From positions 124,001 to 188,000 of the forward strand of contig CAVSNJ010000025.1 of NCBI GenBank assembly GCA_963729295.1: a stretch of DNA of 64,000 nucleotides. Reading direction: 5' to 3'. Below are positions 49,336 through 58,913 of the stretch, piece by piece. The first letter of the stretch is position 1, and each line of letters opens with the position of its first letter. A program made the translations under genes and the position numbers. Origin of the DNA: DATJLY01 sp963729295 (GTDB lineage: Bacteria > Pseudomonadota > Alphaproteobacteria > ATCC43930 > CGMCC-115725). Under the pieces are notes generated by a model, which was given only the letters and a program-made list of their open reading frames with translations, ran no database searches and was not told the DNA's origin.

Positions 49336-50679
49336 ATGAAAAAGCTTTTCATCAAGACCTATGGCTGCCAGATGAACGTCTACGATTCCGCACGCATGGC
49401 GGACGTTCTGGCGCCGCTCGGCTATGCCCCCACCGCCGCGCTCGACGACGCCGACATGGTGATCCTCAACACCTGCCACATCCGCGAGAAGGCGGCGGAG
49501 AAGGTGTTTTCCGAATTGGGCCGCTTGAAGCCGCTGAAAGCGCGCGCGGAAAAACGCGGCGGGCAATTCCTGCTCGCGGTCGCGGGCTGCGTCGCGCAAG
49601 CCGAAGGCGAGGAGATCCTGGCGCGGGCGCCCCATGTCGACATCGTGCTGGGCCCGCAGACCTATCACCGCCTGCCCGAGATGGTGGCGCGGGTCGCGCG
49701 CGAAGGATCCGCCGTGCTCGACACCGAATTCCCGGCCGAGCCGAAATTCGATTTCCTGCCCGAGCCGGCGGGCGGCTCGGCGGTCTCGGCCTTTCTCTCG
49801 ATCCAGGAGGGCTGCGACAAGTTCTGCACGTTCTGCGTCGTGCCCTATACGCGCGGCGCGGAATTCTCGCGCCCCGTTTCCGACGTGCTCGCCGAGGCGC
49901 GGCGCCTTATCGCGCGTGGCGCGCGCGAGATCACGCTTCTGGGCCAGAACGTCAACGCCTATCACGGTGCCGCGGGGGATGGAGGAAGCTGGGGCCTCGG
50001 CCAACTCGTCCGCGCCATAGCGGCGCTCGAAGGCGCGCTGCGCATCCGCTACACCACGTCCCATCCGCTCGACATGGACGAGGAGCTGCTCGCCGCCCAC
50101 CGCGACGTGCCGCAGCTCATGCCGTTCCTGCATCTGCCGGTGCAATCGGGCTCGGACCGCGTGCTGAAGGCGATGAACCGCCGCTACCGCGCCGACGATT
50201 ACCGGGCCGCCGCGGACCGGCTGCGCCGGGCGCGCGCCGACATCGCTCTCTCCTCCGACTTCATCGTCGGATTTCCCGGCGAGAGCGAACCCGACTTCGA
50301 GGCGACGCTGACGCTCGTGCGCGAGGTCGGATTCGCGCAGGCGTTCTCGTTCAAATACAGCCGGCGGCCGGGCACGCCCGCCGCGCTTTTGCCCGAACAG
50401 GTGCCGGAGGATGTGAAGTCGGCGCGGCTTCTACGTTTGCAGGCGCTTCTGGCCGAGCAGCAGCGCCGCTTCAATGCCGGCATGGTCGGCCGCACGATGC
50501 TGGTGCTGTTCGAGAAGCCCGGGCGGCACGCGGGCCAGCTCGCCGGCCGCAGCCCCTATCTCCAGCCGGTCCATGCCGCGGCACCCGATGCGCTTTTGGG
50601 GTGCATCGCCCCGGTCGCGATCCAAGGTGTCGAGCCCAACAGCCTGAGCGGCAGTTTGGCCGCCGAAGGAAGCGCTTGA
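49336..50679 (+). CDS. miaB: MiaB tRNA methylthiotransferase
   Basis: 447 residues. N-terminal UPF0004 domain (FIKTYGCQMNVYDSARM, ILNTCHIREKA, AGCVAQAEG) with three cluster Cys; radical-SAM motif EGCDKFCTFCVVPYTRGAEF; C-terminal TRAM domain. It adds the 2-methylthio group to i6A37 of tRNAs. First of the conserved set miaB-phoH-ybeY-corC-lnt. Its TGA overlaps the TTG start of phoH. Confidence 0.96.
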   Translation: MKKLFIKTYGCQMNVYDSARMADVLAPLGYAPTAALDDADMVILNTCHIREKAAEKVFSELGRLKPLKARAEKRGGQFLLAVAGCVAQAEGEEILARAPHVDIVLGPQTYHRLPEMVARVAREGSAVLDTEFPAEPKFDFLPEPAGGSAVSAFLSIQEGCDKFCTFCVVPYTRGAEFSRPVSDVLAEARRLIARGAREITLLGQNVNAYHGAAGDGGSWGLGQLVRAIAALEGALRIRYTTSHPLDMDEELLAAHRDVPQLMPFLHLPVQSGSDRVLKAMNRRYRADDYRAAADRLRRARADIALSSDFIVGFPGESEPDFEATLTLVREVGFAQAFSFKYSRRPGTPAALLPEQVPEDVKSARLLRLQALLAEQQRRFNAGMVGRTMLVLFEKPGRHAGQLAGRSPYLQPVHAAAPDALLGCIAPVAIQGVEPNSLSGSLAAEGSA

Positions 50680-51689
50680 GCAGTACGCCCCATTCGCGCG
50701 ACGGCGGCGACGGCCGCATCCAGTTGCAGTTCGAGAACAACGCGCTGCTGCCGCAGCTCTTCGGCGAGCGCGACCGCCACCTCGAGCGGATCGAGCGCCA
50801 ACTCGGCGTGTCCGTGGTGCCGCGCGGCAATCGCGTCGCCATTTCCGGGCCGAGCGCTTCGACCGGCATCGCGCGCACGGCGCTGCAATCGCTGTACGAG
50901 CGATTGGAACGCGGGCTCGATGTCGATGCCGCCTCGGTCGATGCGGCGCTGCGCCTGGCGCAGGCACGCGGCGACAAGCCCGGCGCGCTCGTCGAGGAAG
51001 GCGAGGAGATTCGCACGCGCCGGCGCCGCATCGGGCCGCGCGGGCCGACGCAGGCGCACTATATCCGCGCGCTGCGCTCGCACGATCTGGTGTTCGGCCT
51101 CGGGCCCGCCGGCACCGGCAAGACCTATCTCGCCGTCGCGATGGCCGTCGATCTGCTGATGAGCGGCGCGGTCGAGCGCATCGTCTTGTCGCGGCCCGCG
51201 GTCGAGGCGGGCGAGCGGCTGGGTTTCCTTCCGGGCGATCTGCGCGAGAAGGTCGACCCCTATCTCCGCCCGCTCTACGATGCGCTTTACGACATGCTGC
51301 CGGGCGAGCAGGTCGTGCGCCGCATCGAGAATGGCGAGATCGAGATCGCGCCACTCGCGTTCATGCGCGGACGGACATTGGCGAACGCCTTTGTGATTCT
51401 CGACGAGGCGCAGAACACGACGCCGGTGCAGATGAAGATGTTTTTGACGCGGCTCGGCGAGAATGCGCGCATGGCGGTGACGGGCGATCTGTCGCAGATC
51501 GATCTGCCGCGCGGCACGCGCTCGGGCCTCACCGATGCGCTCGAGACGGTGGCTGGGCTCGAAGGGATCGCCATCGTCCATTTCACGGAAGCCGACGTCG
51601 TGCGCCACGGGCTCGTCGCGCGCATCGTCGCCGCCTACGACCGGCGCGACAAGCGCGTGGCACAGCGGCACAAGAAGGACGGCGAATGA
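50676..51689 (+). CDS. phoH: PhoH-like ATPase (YbeZ)
   Basis: 337 residues. FGLGPAGTGKTYLAVAMAVD is Walker A, NAFVILDEAQNTTPVQMKMF Walker B, and SRPAVEAGERLGFLPGDLRE the family motif. An N-terminal RNA-binding-like region precedes it. It partners the ribonuclease YbeY, encoded next. Unusual start: TTG at 50676-50678 overlapping the miaB TGA (TTGA); no ATG or GTG is suitable. Confidence 0.94.
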   Translation: MSSTPHSRDGGDGRIQLQFENNALLPQLFGERDRHLERIERQLGVSVVPRGNRVAISGPSASTGIARTALQSLYERLERGLDVDAASVDAALRLAQARGDKPGALVEEGEEIRTRRRRIGPRGPTQAHYIRALRSHDLVFGLGPAGTGKTYLAVAMAVDLLMSGAVERIVLSRPAVEAGERLGFLPGDLREKVDPYLRPLYDALYDMLPGEQVVRRIENGEIEIAPLAFMRGRTLANAFVILDEAQNTTPVQMKMFLTRLGENARMAVTGDLSQIDLPRGTRSGLTDALETVAGLEGIAIVHFTEADVVRHGLVARIVAAYDRRDKRVAQRHKKDGE

Positions 51690-52250
51690 TGGCCGCACGC
51701 AGTCACCGCACGCGCGCCGCGCCCGCGCCCTCGAGCGCGCGCGTCGCCATCGCGGTCGCGATCCCGTGCCGGCGCTGGCGCAAGGCGCTGCCCGATGTCG
51801 AGCGTGTCGCGGCGGCGGCGGCGCGCGCGGCCTGGCGCGGCGCGCTCACCGCGCCGGGTCGGGCGGCGCCGTCGCGCGAACGCGGGCGCGCCACCGAGCT
51901 CTCGCTCGTTCTCGGCGGCGACCCGCTCGTGCGCAGCCTCAACCGGCGCTGGCGCGGGCACGATCGGGCGACCAACGTCCTCTCCTTCCCCGCGGGGCCG
52001 GAGGCGGGCGGCGCCGGACCGATCCTCTTGGGCGACGTCGTCCTCGCTTACGAGACCGTCGCGCGCGAGGCCGAGACGCAAGGGAAAGCGCTTGCGGCGC
52101 ATCTCTCGCACCTCGTCGCGCACGGCGTGCTCCATCTTCTGGGCTTCGACCACGAAAACGACGCCGAGGCGCAGCGCATGGAGGGGCTCGAGCGGCGCAT
52201 CCTCGCGCGGCTCGGCATGGCCGATCCCTATCGCGTGCGGGAGGCCGCAC

Positions 52251-52258
<8 letters not shown>
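51686..52258 (+). CDS. ybeY: YbeY endoribonuclease / rRNA maturation factor
   Basis: 190 residues, slightly long through an Arg/Ala-rich N-terminus. The zinc site is the canonical three-His set in HLVAHGVLHLLGFDHENDAE. TNVLSFPAG and LLGDVVLAYETV are conserved. Acts in 16S rRNA 3' processing and 70S quality control with PhoH. Overlaps phoH by 4 nt and corC by 8 nt. Confidence 0.94.
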
Positions 52259-53154
<896 letters not shown>

Positions 53155-53171
<17 letters not shown>

Positions 53172-54792
53172 GGCCGCGGCGCCGGCCGTGCTCCGCACCG
53201 CCGGGCCGCTCGACCCGGTACAGCGCATCGCCCTCGTCGCCGCCGGGCTCGAAGGATGGGCGCGGCATTTCGCGGCGATCCTCTTGGGCGCGCTCGCAGC
53301 GACGGCGTTGCCGCCGTTCGATTTCGCGCCGGCGCTGCTCGTCTCGTTCCCGGGGCTCGTCTGGCTCGAGGACGGCAGCGGCGACGCACGCAGCTCCTTC
53401 GCGCTCGGCTGGAGCTTCGGCTTCGGCTTCTTCATTGCCGGACTTTACTGGATCGGCGCGGCGCTCCTCATCGACGTCGCGCAGTTCGGCTGGCTCCTGC
53501 CGTTCGCCGTGCTGGGCGTGCCGGCCGGGCTCGCGATCTTCACCGGCCTTGCGCTGCTTGCGAGCCACGTGACCTGCGAGCGCCTCAATGTCGGCGGCAC
53601 GCCGCGCATTCTCGTCCTCGTCGCGTGGTGGGCCGTGGCGGAATATCTTCGCGGCCACGTCCTCACGGGCTTCCCGTGGAACCTCATCGGCTATGCCTGG
53701 GCCGGCGATTTTCCGGGCGGCCTCTTCGTCTTGCAGGCCGCATCATTGGTCGGCATCTACGGCGTGAGCCTCCTGACCGTGCTGGCGGCGGCGCTGCCGG
53801 CGCGGTTCGGCGATCTCTCGGGCGAGCGGAAATACGCGCCCTACGTCACGGTGATCCTGCTCGGCGCGCTGGCGGCGGGCGGCGCCGCACGGCTCGGCCA
53901 CGACAACGGCGACACCGTGCCGGGCATGGATCTGCGTCTTGTCCAGCCTTCGATCCCGCAAACGCTGCGCAACGATCCCGCCGCCGATGCCGCGAGCTTC
54001 CGGCGCATGCTGGCGCTCACCGGCTCGCCCGCGAGCATTCCGCCGAAGCTCGTGATCTGGCCGGAAGGGTCAGCGCCGCCGTTCCTCGAGCGCGACGCGG
54101 CGGCGCGGCGCGCCATCGCCGGCGCGATCCCGCGCGATGCGTTGGCGCTCGTCGGCACGGTGCGCACCGATCCGGCGCCGCTCCAGCCCGAGCACGTCTG
54201 GAACAGCCTCGAGGTGATCGACGGCACCGGCGACATCCTCGCCTCCTACGACAAGTCGCATCTCGTGCCGTTCGGCGAATACGTGCCGCTCCGCAGCATC
54301 CTGCCGATCAACAAGATCACGCCCGGCACGGTCGATTTCTCGGCCGGGCCGGGTCCGCGCACCATCCGGCTCGCCGGCGTGCCGCCGTTCAGCCCGCTCA
54401 TCTGCTACGAGGTGATCTTCCCAGGCGCCGTCGTGGACGAGCACGACCGGCCGGACTGGCTCCTCAACGTCACCAACGATGCCTGGTACGGCTATACATC
54501 GGGACCGTTCCAGCATTTCGCGATCGCGCGCACGCGCGCCGTCGAGGAAGGCCTGCCGCTGGTGCGCGACGGCGACAACGGCATCTCCGGCGTGATCGAC
54601 CCCTATGGCCGGGTGACGCGTGAATTCGCGCTCGACGGCGTCGGCGTGCTCGACGCGCAGCTCCCGGCGAAGCTGCCGCCGACGCTCTATGCGCGGATCG
54701 GCGACTGGGGCTTTGCCGCACTTCTCGTGGCGCTCCTCGCCTGCGTCGCGGCGCCGCGCCTGCCGCGCGGCCGGAGGCGCCCGGCCGGCTAA
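53155..54792 (+). CDS. lnt: Apolipoprotein N-acyltransferase
   Basis: 545 residues. N-terminal multi-helix membrane domain, then a nitrilase-like periplasmic domain with the triad Glu in LVIWPEGSAPPFLE, Lys in YDKSHLVPFGEYVPL and Cys in PLICYEVIFPG. It adds the third acyl chain to lipoproteins before Lol sorting. Begins inside corC (17-nt overlap) and closes the operon. Confidence 0.95.
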
Positions 54793-54827
54793 AGATCGGA
54801 CACCGGCCAAAACCAAGCCAATTCCCG

Positions 54828-54856
54828 TTGTACTTGAGGATCGTGTCGCATACCAT
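54828..54856 (+). promoter_or_regulatory. Promoter of the XRE regulator gene
   Basis: TTGTAC (54828-54833), 17-nt spacer, TACCAT (54851-54856), 34 nt before the ATG. It follows the lnt stop in a locally less GC-rich stretch, so the XRE gene and trmB are likely a separate unit. Confidence 0.5.
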
Positions 54857-54890
54857 CGCGTGCAGCTTGCGAGGCACGCGAACTCGTTTA

Positions 54891-55343
54891 ATGAGCTTTG
54901 ACTCCCGCGGCAGAGGTGCACGGCACCGTCGTTCCGAGCATCCGCACCCGGTCGATAAACATGTCGGCGCGCGGTTGCGGCAACGCCGGCAGTTGCTCGG
55001 CATGAGCCAGGAGAAGCTCGGCGAGGCGGTCGGGCTCACCTTCCAGCAGGTGCAGAAATACGAGCGCGGCGCCAACCGCATCGGCGCGAGCCGGCTTTAC
55101 GAGCTGAGCCGCGTGCTCGACGTGGAGGTCGGGTTCTTCTTCGAGGAGATGAGCCGCGAGACGGCGCAGTTGATGGGGCTTGGCGAGGCGCCGGCCGCCG
55201 CCTATGCCGCGCCGACGCTCAACCGCGACAATCTCGAGCTCGTGCGCCTCTATCAGCGCATCACCGATAGCTCCGTCCGGCGGCGCCTCGTCGACCTCGC
55301 CAAGGCGATCGCCGACGCGTACTTCCCCGCCGAACCCTCTTGA
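54891..55343 (+). CDS. XRE-family helix-turn-helix transcriptional regulator
   Basis: 150 residues. HTH_3 domain: VGARLRQRRQLLGMSQEKLG, LTFQQVQKYERGANRIGASR and LYELSRVLDVEVGFFFEEM. The C-terminal half (LELVRLYQRITDSSVRRRLV) is the helix shared with PhrR/SinR-like alphaproteobacterial regulators linked to low-pH or symbiosis responses. It has a His/Arg-rich N-terminal tail. Targets unknown. Its TGA overlaps a TTG that could start trmB. Confidence 0.9.
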   Translation: MSFDSRGRGARHRRSEHPHPVDKHVGARLRQRRQLLGMSQEKLGEAVGLTFQQVQKYERGANRIGASRLYELSRVLDVEVGFFFEEMSRETAQLMGLGEAPAAAYAAPTLNRDNLELVRLYQRITDSSVRRRLVDLAKAIADAYFPAEPS

Positions 55344-55375
55344 CGCCAGGCGCCGCCGCGCCGCATCCAACCGCC

Positions 55376-56086
55376 ATGAGTGCTGAGGATGAGGGGCGCG
55401 CGCGGCTCCTGCTCTATGGCCGGCGCCGCGGCCGCGCGCTTCGTCCGGGGCAGCAGCGGCTCGTCGCCGCGCGCCTGCCGCAGCTCCGCTTCGAGCTGCC
55501 GCCCGGCGGCATGCTCGATCCGCGCACGCTGTTCCCGCCGCCAATCGCGGCCGTCTGGCTCGAGCTCGGCTTCGGCGGCGGCGAGCATCTGGCGGCGCAG
55601 GCCGAGGCGCAGCCCGCGATCGGCATGATCGGCGCCGAAGTGTTCGAGAACGGCATCGCCAAGCTCGTGCGCGAGGTCGACCGGCGCGGCCTCGCCAATG
55701 TCCGCATCTTCGCCGACGACGCGCGCGCGCTCGTCGCGGCGCTTGCGCCGGCAAGCATCGCCCGGACGTTCATCCTCTTTCCCGACCCCTGGCCCAAGGA
55801 GCGGCACAAGAAGCGCCGCATCGTGTCGCAGCCTTTCCTCGACGCGCTCGCGCGCGCCCTGGCCGACGGCAGCGAGCTGCGCCTGGCCACCGACGACATG
55901 GACTACGCGCGCGCGATGCTGGAGCGCGTCATCGATCATGCCGATTTCCGCTGGCTTGCGACCTCGGCGCGCGATTGGCGCGAGCGCGCGGCCGACTGGC
56001 CGCCGACGCGCTACGAGGAGAAGGCGCTCGCGCGGGGACGGACGCCGATCTATCTGCGCTTTGCGCGCTGCGCGCGCGGAAAATGA
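55376..56086 (+). CDS. trmB: tRNA (guanine-N7)-methyltransferase
   Basis: 236 residues. SAM-binding LELGFGGGEHLAAQAEAQP, the acidic GAEVFENGIAKLV and the TrmB-specific ILFPDPWPKERHKKRRIVSQ plus YEEKALARGRTPIYLRF. It makes m7G46 in tRNA. ATG at 55376 gives the standard N-terminus; a TTG at 55340 would add 12 residues. Confidence 0.94.
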   Translation: MSAEDEGRARLLLYGRRRGRALRPGQQRLVAARLPQLRFELPPGGMLDPRTLFPPPIAAVWLELGFGGGEHLAAQAEAQPAIGMIGAEVFENGIAKLVREVDRRGLANVRIFADDARALVAALAPASIARTFILFPDPWPKERHKKRRIVSQPFLDALARALADGSELRLATDDMDYARAMLERVIDHADFRWLATSARDWRERAADWPPTRYEEKALARGRTPIYLRFARCARGK

Positions 56087-56100
56087 ACGCCGTTCGGGGG

Positions 56101-56128
56101 TTGCGCCGCCCCCAGGATCGACTATATT
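56101..56128 (+). promoter_or_regulatory. Candidate promoter of the rimP-nusA-infB operon
   Basis: TTGCGC (56101-56106), 16-nt spacer, TATATT (56123-56128). It leaves a leader of about 85 nt containing two hairpins before rimP. It begins only 15 nt after the trmB stop. Confidence 0.5.
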
Positions 56129-56141
56129 TCGACAAAACCCA

Positions 56142-56201
56142 TAGGTCCGGCACGGTGCCGGGCCCGAAGAAAGGGTGGGCCGCGGGCCCACCTTTTGTTT
56201 T
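56142..56201 (+). terminator. Attenuator-like hairpins in the rimP leader
   Basis: A small stem CCGGCA-cgg-TGCCGG lies first (about 56147-56161). Then GGTGGGC (56174-56180) pairs with GCCCACC (56186-56192), extended by A-T pairs, and is followed by TTTTGTTTT (56193-56201): a textbook intrinsic terminator only 20 nt upstream of rimP. As it lies inside the leader, NusA-dependent attenuation or readthrough control is likely; it may instead end trmB transcripts. Confidence 0.7.
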
Positions 56202-56221
56202 AAGGAGCGGCTGGAAGCCTC

Positions 56222-56713
56222 TTGTTCGACACGGCGAGCATCCAATCCCTGATCGCGCCCGCGCTCGAGGCGATGGGCTATCGCATCGTGCGCGTCGTGT
56301 TCAGCGGCGGACGGCGCCCGACGCTTCAGGTGATGGCCGAGCGGCGCGATGATGCCGCCATGACCGTCGACGATTGCGCGAGCGTGAGCCACACGATCTC
56401 GGCCATCCTCGACGTCGCCGATCCGATCGAAGCCGCCTACGACCTCGAAGTGAGCTCGCCCGGCATCGACCGCCCGCTCGTTCGGCCCGAGGATTACGAG
56501 CGCTTCGCCGGGTTCGAGGCGAAGCTCGAACTGAGCGCGCCGCACGACGGGCGCAAGCGCTTTCGCGGGCGGCTTCGCGGCCGCGAGGGCGATGCCGTGA
56601 AGCTCGATCTCGGCGCGAGCCAAGTGCTTCTGCCGTTCTCCGCCATCGCCAAGGCCCGGCTTGTCCTCACCGACGAATTGATCGCCGCCACCACCCCGCA
56701 ACATCGCAGCTAA
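56222..56713 (+). CDS. rimP: Ribosome maturation factor RimP
   Basis: 163 residues. N-terminal IAPALEAMGYRIVRVVFSGG, the core DYDLEVSSPGIDRPLV-like segment (YDLEVSSPGIDRPLVRPEDY) and a C-terminal SH3-like domain with LPFSAIAKARLVLT. Needed for 30S maturation. Start is a TTG at 56222, with GGAAG upstream; no ATG or GTG gives the family N-terminus. Confidence 0.94.
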   Translation: MFDTASIQSLIAPALEAMGYRIVRVVFSGGRRPTLQVMAERRDDAAMTVDDCASVSHTISAILDVADPIEAAYDLEVSSPGIDRPLVRPEDYERFAGFEAKLELSAPHDGRKRFRGRLRGREGDAVKLDLGASQVLLPFSAIAKARLVLTDELIAATTPQHRS

Positions 56714-56731
56714 CTCATTCAAGGCACCCCC

Positions 56732-58273
56732 ATGCCGACCATGTCCAGCCTCCCCAATCCCGAGCTTTTGCAGGCCGCCGAAACCGCCGCGCGCGACAAG
56801 GGCATCGACCGCGACGAGGTGCTTCAGGCGATGGAGCAGGCGGTGCAGAAAGCCGGGCGCTCGAAATACGGGCTCGAATACGACATCCGCGCCGAGATCG
56901 ACCGCAAGACCGGCGAGATCCGCCTGATGCGCTTCCGCGAGGTCGCCGATCCGGTCGAGAACGAAGCGACGCAAATCCCGCTCGCCGAGGCCAAGCGCCT
57001 CAACCCCGAGGCCGAGGTCGGCGATTTCCTGACCGATCCGCTGCCGCCCATCGATTTCGGCCGCATCGCCGCGCAGACGGCGAAGCAGGTGATCGTGCAG
57101 AAGGTGCGCGACGCCGAGCGCCAGCGCCAGTACAACGAGTTCAAGAACCGCGTCGGCGAGATCGTCAACGGCCTCGTGAAGCGCGTCGAGTTCGGCAACG
57201 TCGTCGTCGATCTCGGCCGCGCCGAGGCGATCCTGCGGCGCGACGAGCTTTTGCCGCGCGAGAGTTTCCGCCAGGGCGAGCGCGTGCGCGCTTATATCTA
57301 CGACGTGCGGCCCGAGGCGCGCGGGCCCCAGATCTTCCTCTCCCGCACCCATCCGCAATTCATGGCGAAGCTGTTCGCGCAGGAGGTGCCGGAGATCTAC
57401 GACGGCATCATCGAGATCCGCGCGGTCGCGCGCGATCCCGGCTCGCGCGCCAAGATCGCCGTCATCTCGAACGACAGCGGCATCGATCCCGTCGGCGCCT
57501 GCGTCGGCATGCGCGGCTCGCGCGTGCAGGCGGTCGTGGCCGAGCTGCAAGGCGAGAAGATCGACATCATCCCGTGGTCGGCCGATCCCGCGACGTTCGT
57601 CGTCAACGCGCTTGCGCCCGCGGAGGTTGCGAAAGTCGTGATGGACGAAGAGCAGCGCCGCATCGAGGTGGTGGTGCCCGACGATCAGCTCTCGCTCGCG
57701 ATCGGGCGGCGCGGCCAGAACGTACGCCTGGCCTCGCAGCTCACCGGCTGGGACATCGATATCCTGACCGAGGCCGAGGAAAGCGAGCGCCGGCAGGAGG
57801 AATTCCGCACGCGCAGCAAGATGTTCATCGAGGCGCTCGACGTCGACGACGTGATCGCGCACCTGCTCGTCACCGAAGGCTTCACCTCGGTCGAGGAAGT
57901 GGGCTTCGTGCCCATCCAGGAACTTGCCGGCATCGAAGGCTTCGACGAGGACATCGCCGGCGAGCTGCAACAGCGCGCGCGCAATTTCTTGAAGGAACAG
58001 GCCGAGCGCGACGAGGCGCGGCGCCAGGAGCTCGGCGTCAGCGACGAGATCGCGGCGATCGAGGGCATGACGCCGGCGCTCATGGTGACGCTTGGCGAAA
58101 AGGGCGTGAAGACGCTCGACGATCTCGGCGATCTCGCCGGCGACGAGCTGATCGAGGCGGCGCAGAGCCGCGTCAAGCTCGAACAGGACGAGGCCAACGC
58201 CATCATCATGGCGGCGCGCGCCCATTGGTTCGGCGACGACGAGAAGCCGGCCGCCGCGACCGAGGCGGAGTGA
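56732..58273 (+). CDS. nusA: Transcription termination/antitermination factor NusA
   Basis: 513 residues. N-terminal RNAP-binding domain, S1 domain (VEFGNVVVDLGRAEAILRRD), two KH domains (VGACVGMRGSRVQAVVAELQ; LAIGRRGQNVRLASQLTGWD) and two C-terminal acidic helix-hairpin-helix repeats (FTSVEEVGFVPIQELAGIEG; VKTLDDLGDLAGDELIEAAQ). Controls pausing, termination and rRNA antitermination, and probably the attenuator at its own operon's head. Confidence 0.96.
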   Translation: MPTMSSLPNPELLQAAETAARDKGIDRDEVLQAMEQAVQKAGRSKYGLEYDIRAEIDRKTGEIRLMRFREVADPVENEATQIPLAEAKRLNPEAEVGDFLTDPLPPIDFGRIAAQTAKQVIVQKVRDAERQRQYNEFKNRVGEIVNGLVKRVEFGNVVVDLGRAEAILRRDELLPRESFRQGERVRAYIYDVRPEARGPQIFLSRTHPQFMAKLFAQEVPEIYDGIIEIRAVARDPGSRAKIAVISNDSGIDPVGACVGMRGSRVQAVVAELQGEKIDIIPWSADPATFVVNALAPAEVAKVVMDEEQRRIEVVVPDDQLSLAIGRRGQNVRLASQLTGWDIDILTEAEESERRQEEFRTRSKMFIEALDVDDVIAHLLVTEGFTSVEEVGFVPIQELAGIEGFDEDIAGELQQRARNFLKEQAERDEARRQELGVSDEIAAIEGMTPALMVTLGEKGVKTLDDLGDLAGDELIEAAQSRVKLEQDEANAIIMAARAHWFGDDEKPAAATEAE

Positions 58274-58289
58274 GGAAGGCTGAAGCGCG

Positions 58290-58898
58290 ATGGCGAGCGC
58301 CGCACCCCGGCCGAGGGACGACGACGAGACGGCGCGGCGCTGCATCGTCAGCGGCGAGGTGCGGCCGAAGCATGAGCTCGTCCGCTTCGTCGTCGCTCCC
58401 GACGAGCGCATTGTGCCCGATGTTGCGGGCCGTCTGCCCGGCCGGGGTTTGTGGTTGACGGCGCGGCGCGATATAGTGGCGCAGGCGGTGACGAAGCGGC
58501 TCTTTGCGCGGGCAGCCCGGGCGAGCGTCGCCGTCGATGACGGCTTGGTGGATTGGGTCGAGCGGCTGCTTGCCGAACGCTGCTGCGAGGCGCTGGGGCT
58601 GGCGCGGCGTGCCGGGCAGGCGCTTACCGGATTCGTCAAGGTGCGCGCGCTCGCCGCCGGCAAGGGTGCTGCGGTGCTGGTCGAGGCGGCCGATGGCGGC
58701 GCCGACAGCCGGGGCAAGCTCGAGGCGCTGGCGCCCGGGATTCCGGTGGTCGCGCTCCTCACCTGCGCCGAGTTGAGCGCCGCCTTGGGCCGCGAGCACG
58801 TCGTTCACGCGGCGCTGACGCCGGGGCGGCTCGCCGCGTCGTTCCTGGCGGATGCCGCCCGGCTCGGCGGATTTCGCGCGACAGACTTAATCTCGTAA
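58290..58898 (+). CDS. YlxR-L7Ae fusion protein (RNA-binding)
   Basis: 202 residues. The N-terminal YlxR (DUF448) domain shows RRCIVSGEVRPKHELVRFVV and GRLPGRGLWLTARRD; the C-terminal part (CEALGLARRAGQALTGFVKV) is an L7Ae/YlxQ-type kink-turn-binding domain. In Gram-positives these are separate ylxR and ylxQ genes in the same nusA-infB position. The function is thought to lie in RNA processing or nucleoid/RNase P regulation and remains vague. Confidence 0.9.
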   Translation: MASAAPRPRDDDETARRCIVSGEVRPKHELVRFVVAPDERIVPDVAGRLPGRGLWLTARRDIVAQAVTKRLFARAARASVAVDDGLVDWVERLLAERCCEALGLARRAGQALTGFVKVRALAAGKGAAVLVEAADGGADSRGKLEALAPGIPVVALLTCAELSAALGREHVVHAALTPGRLAASFLADAARLGGFRATDLIS

Positions 58899-58913
58899 CA
58901 GTACCGGATCGCG

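Noticed and set aside
55253..58762. 1100+ codon minus-strand frame opposite trmB-rimP-nusA
   Set aside because: Antisense shadow of conserved housekeeping genes.
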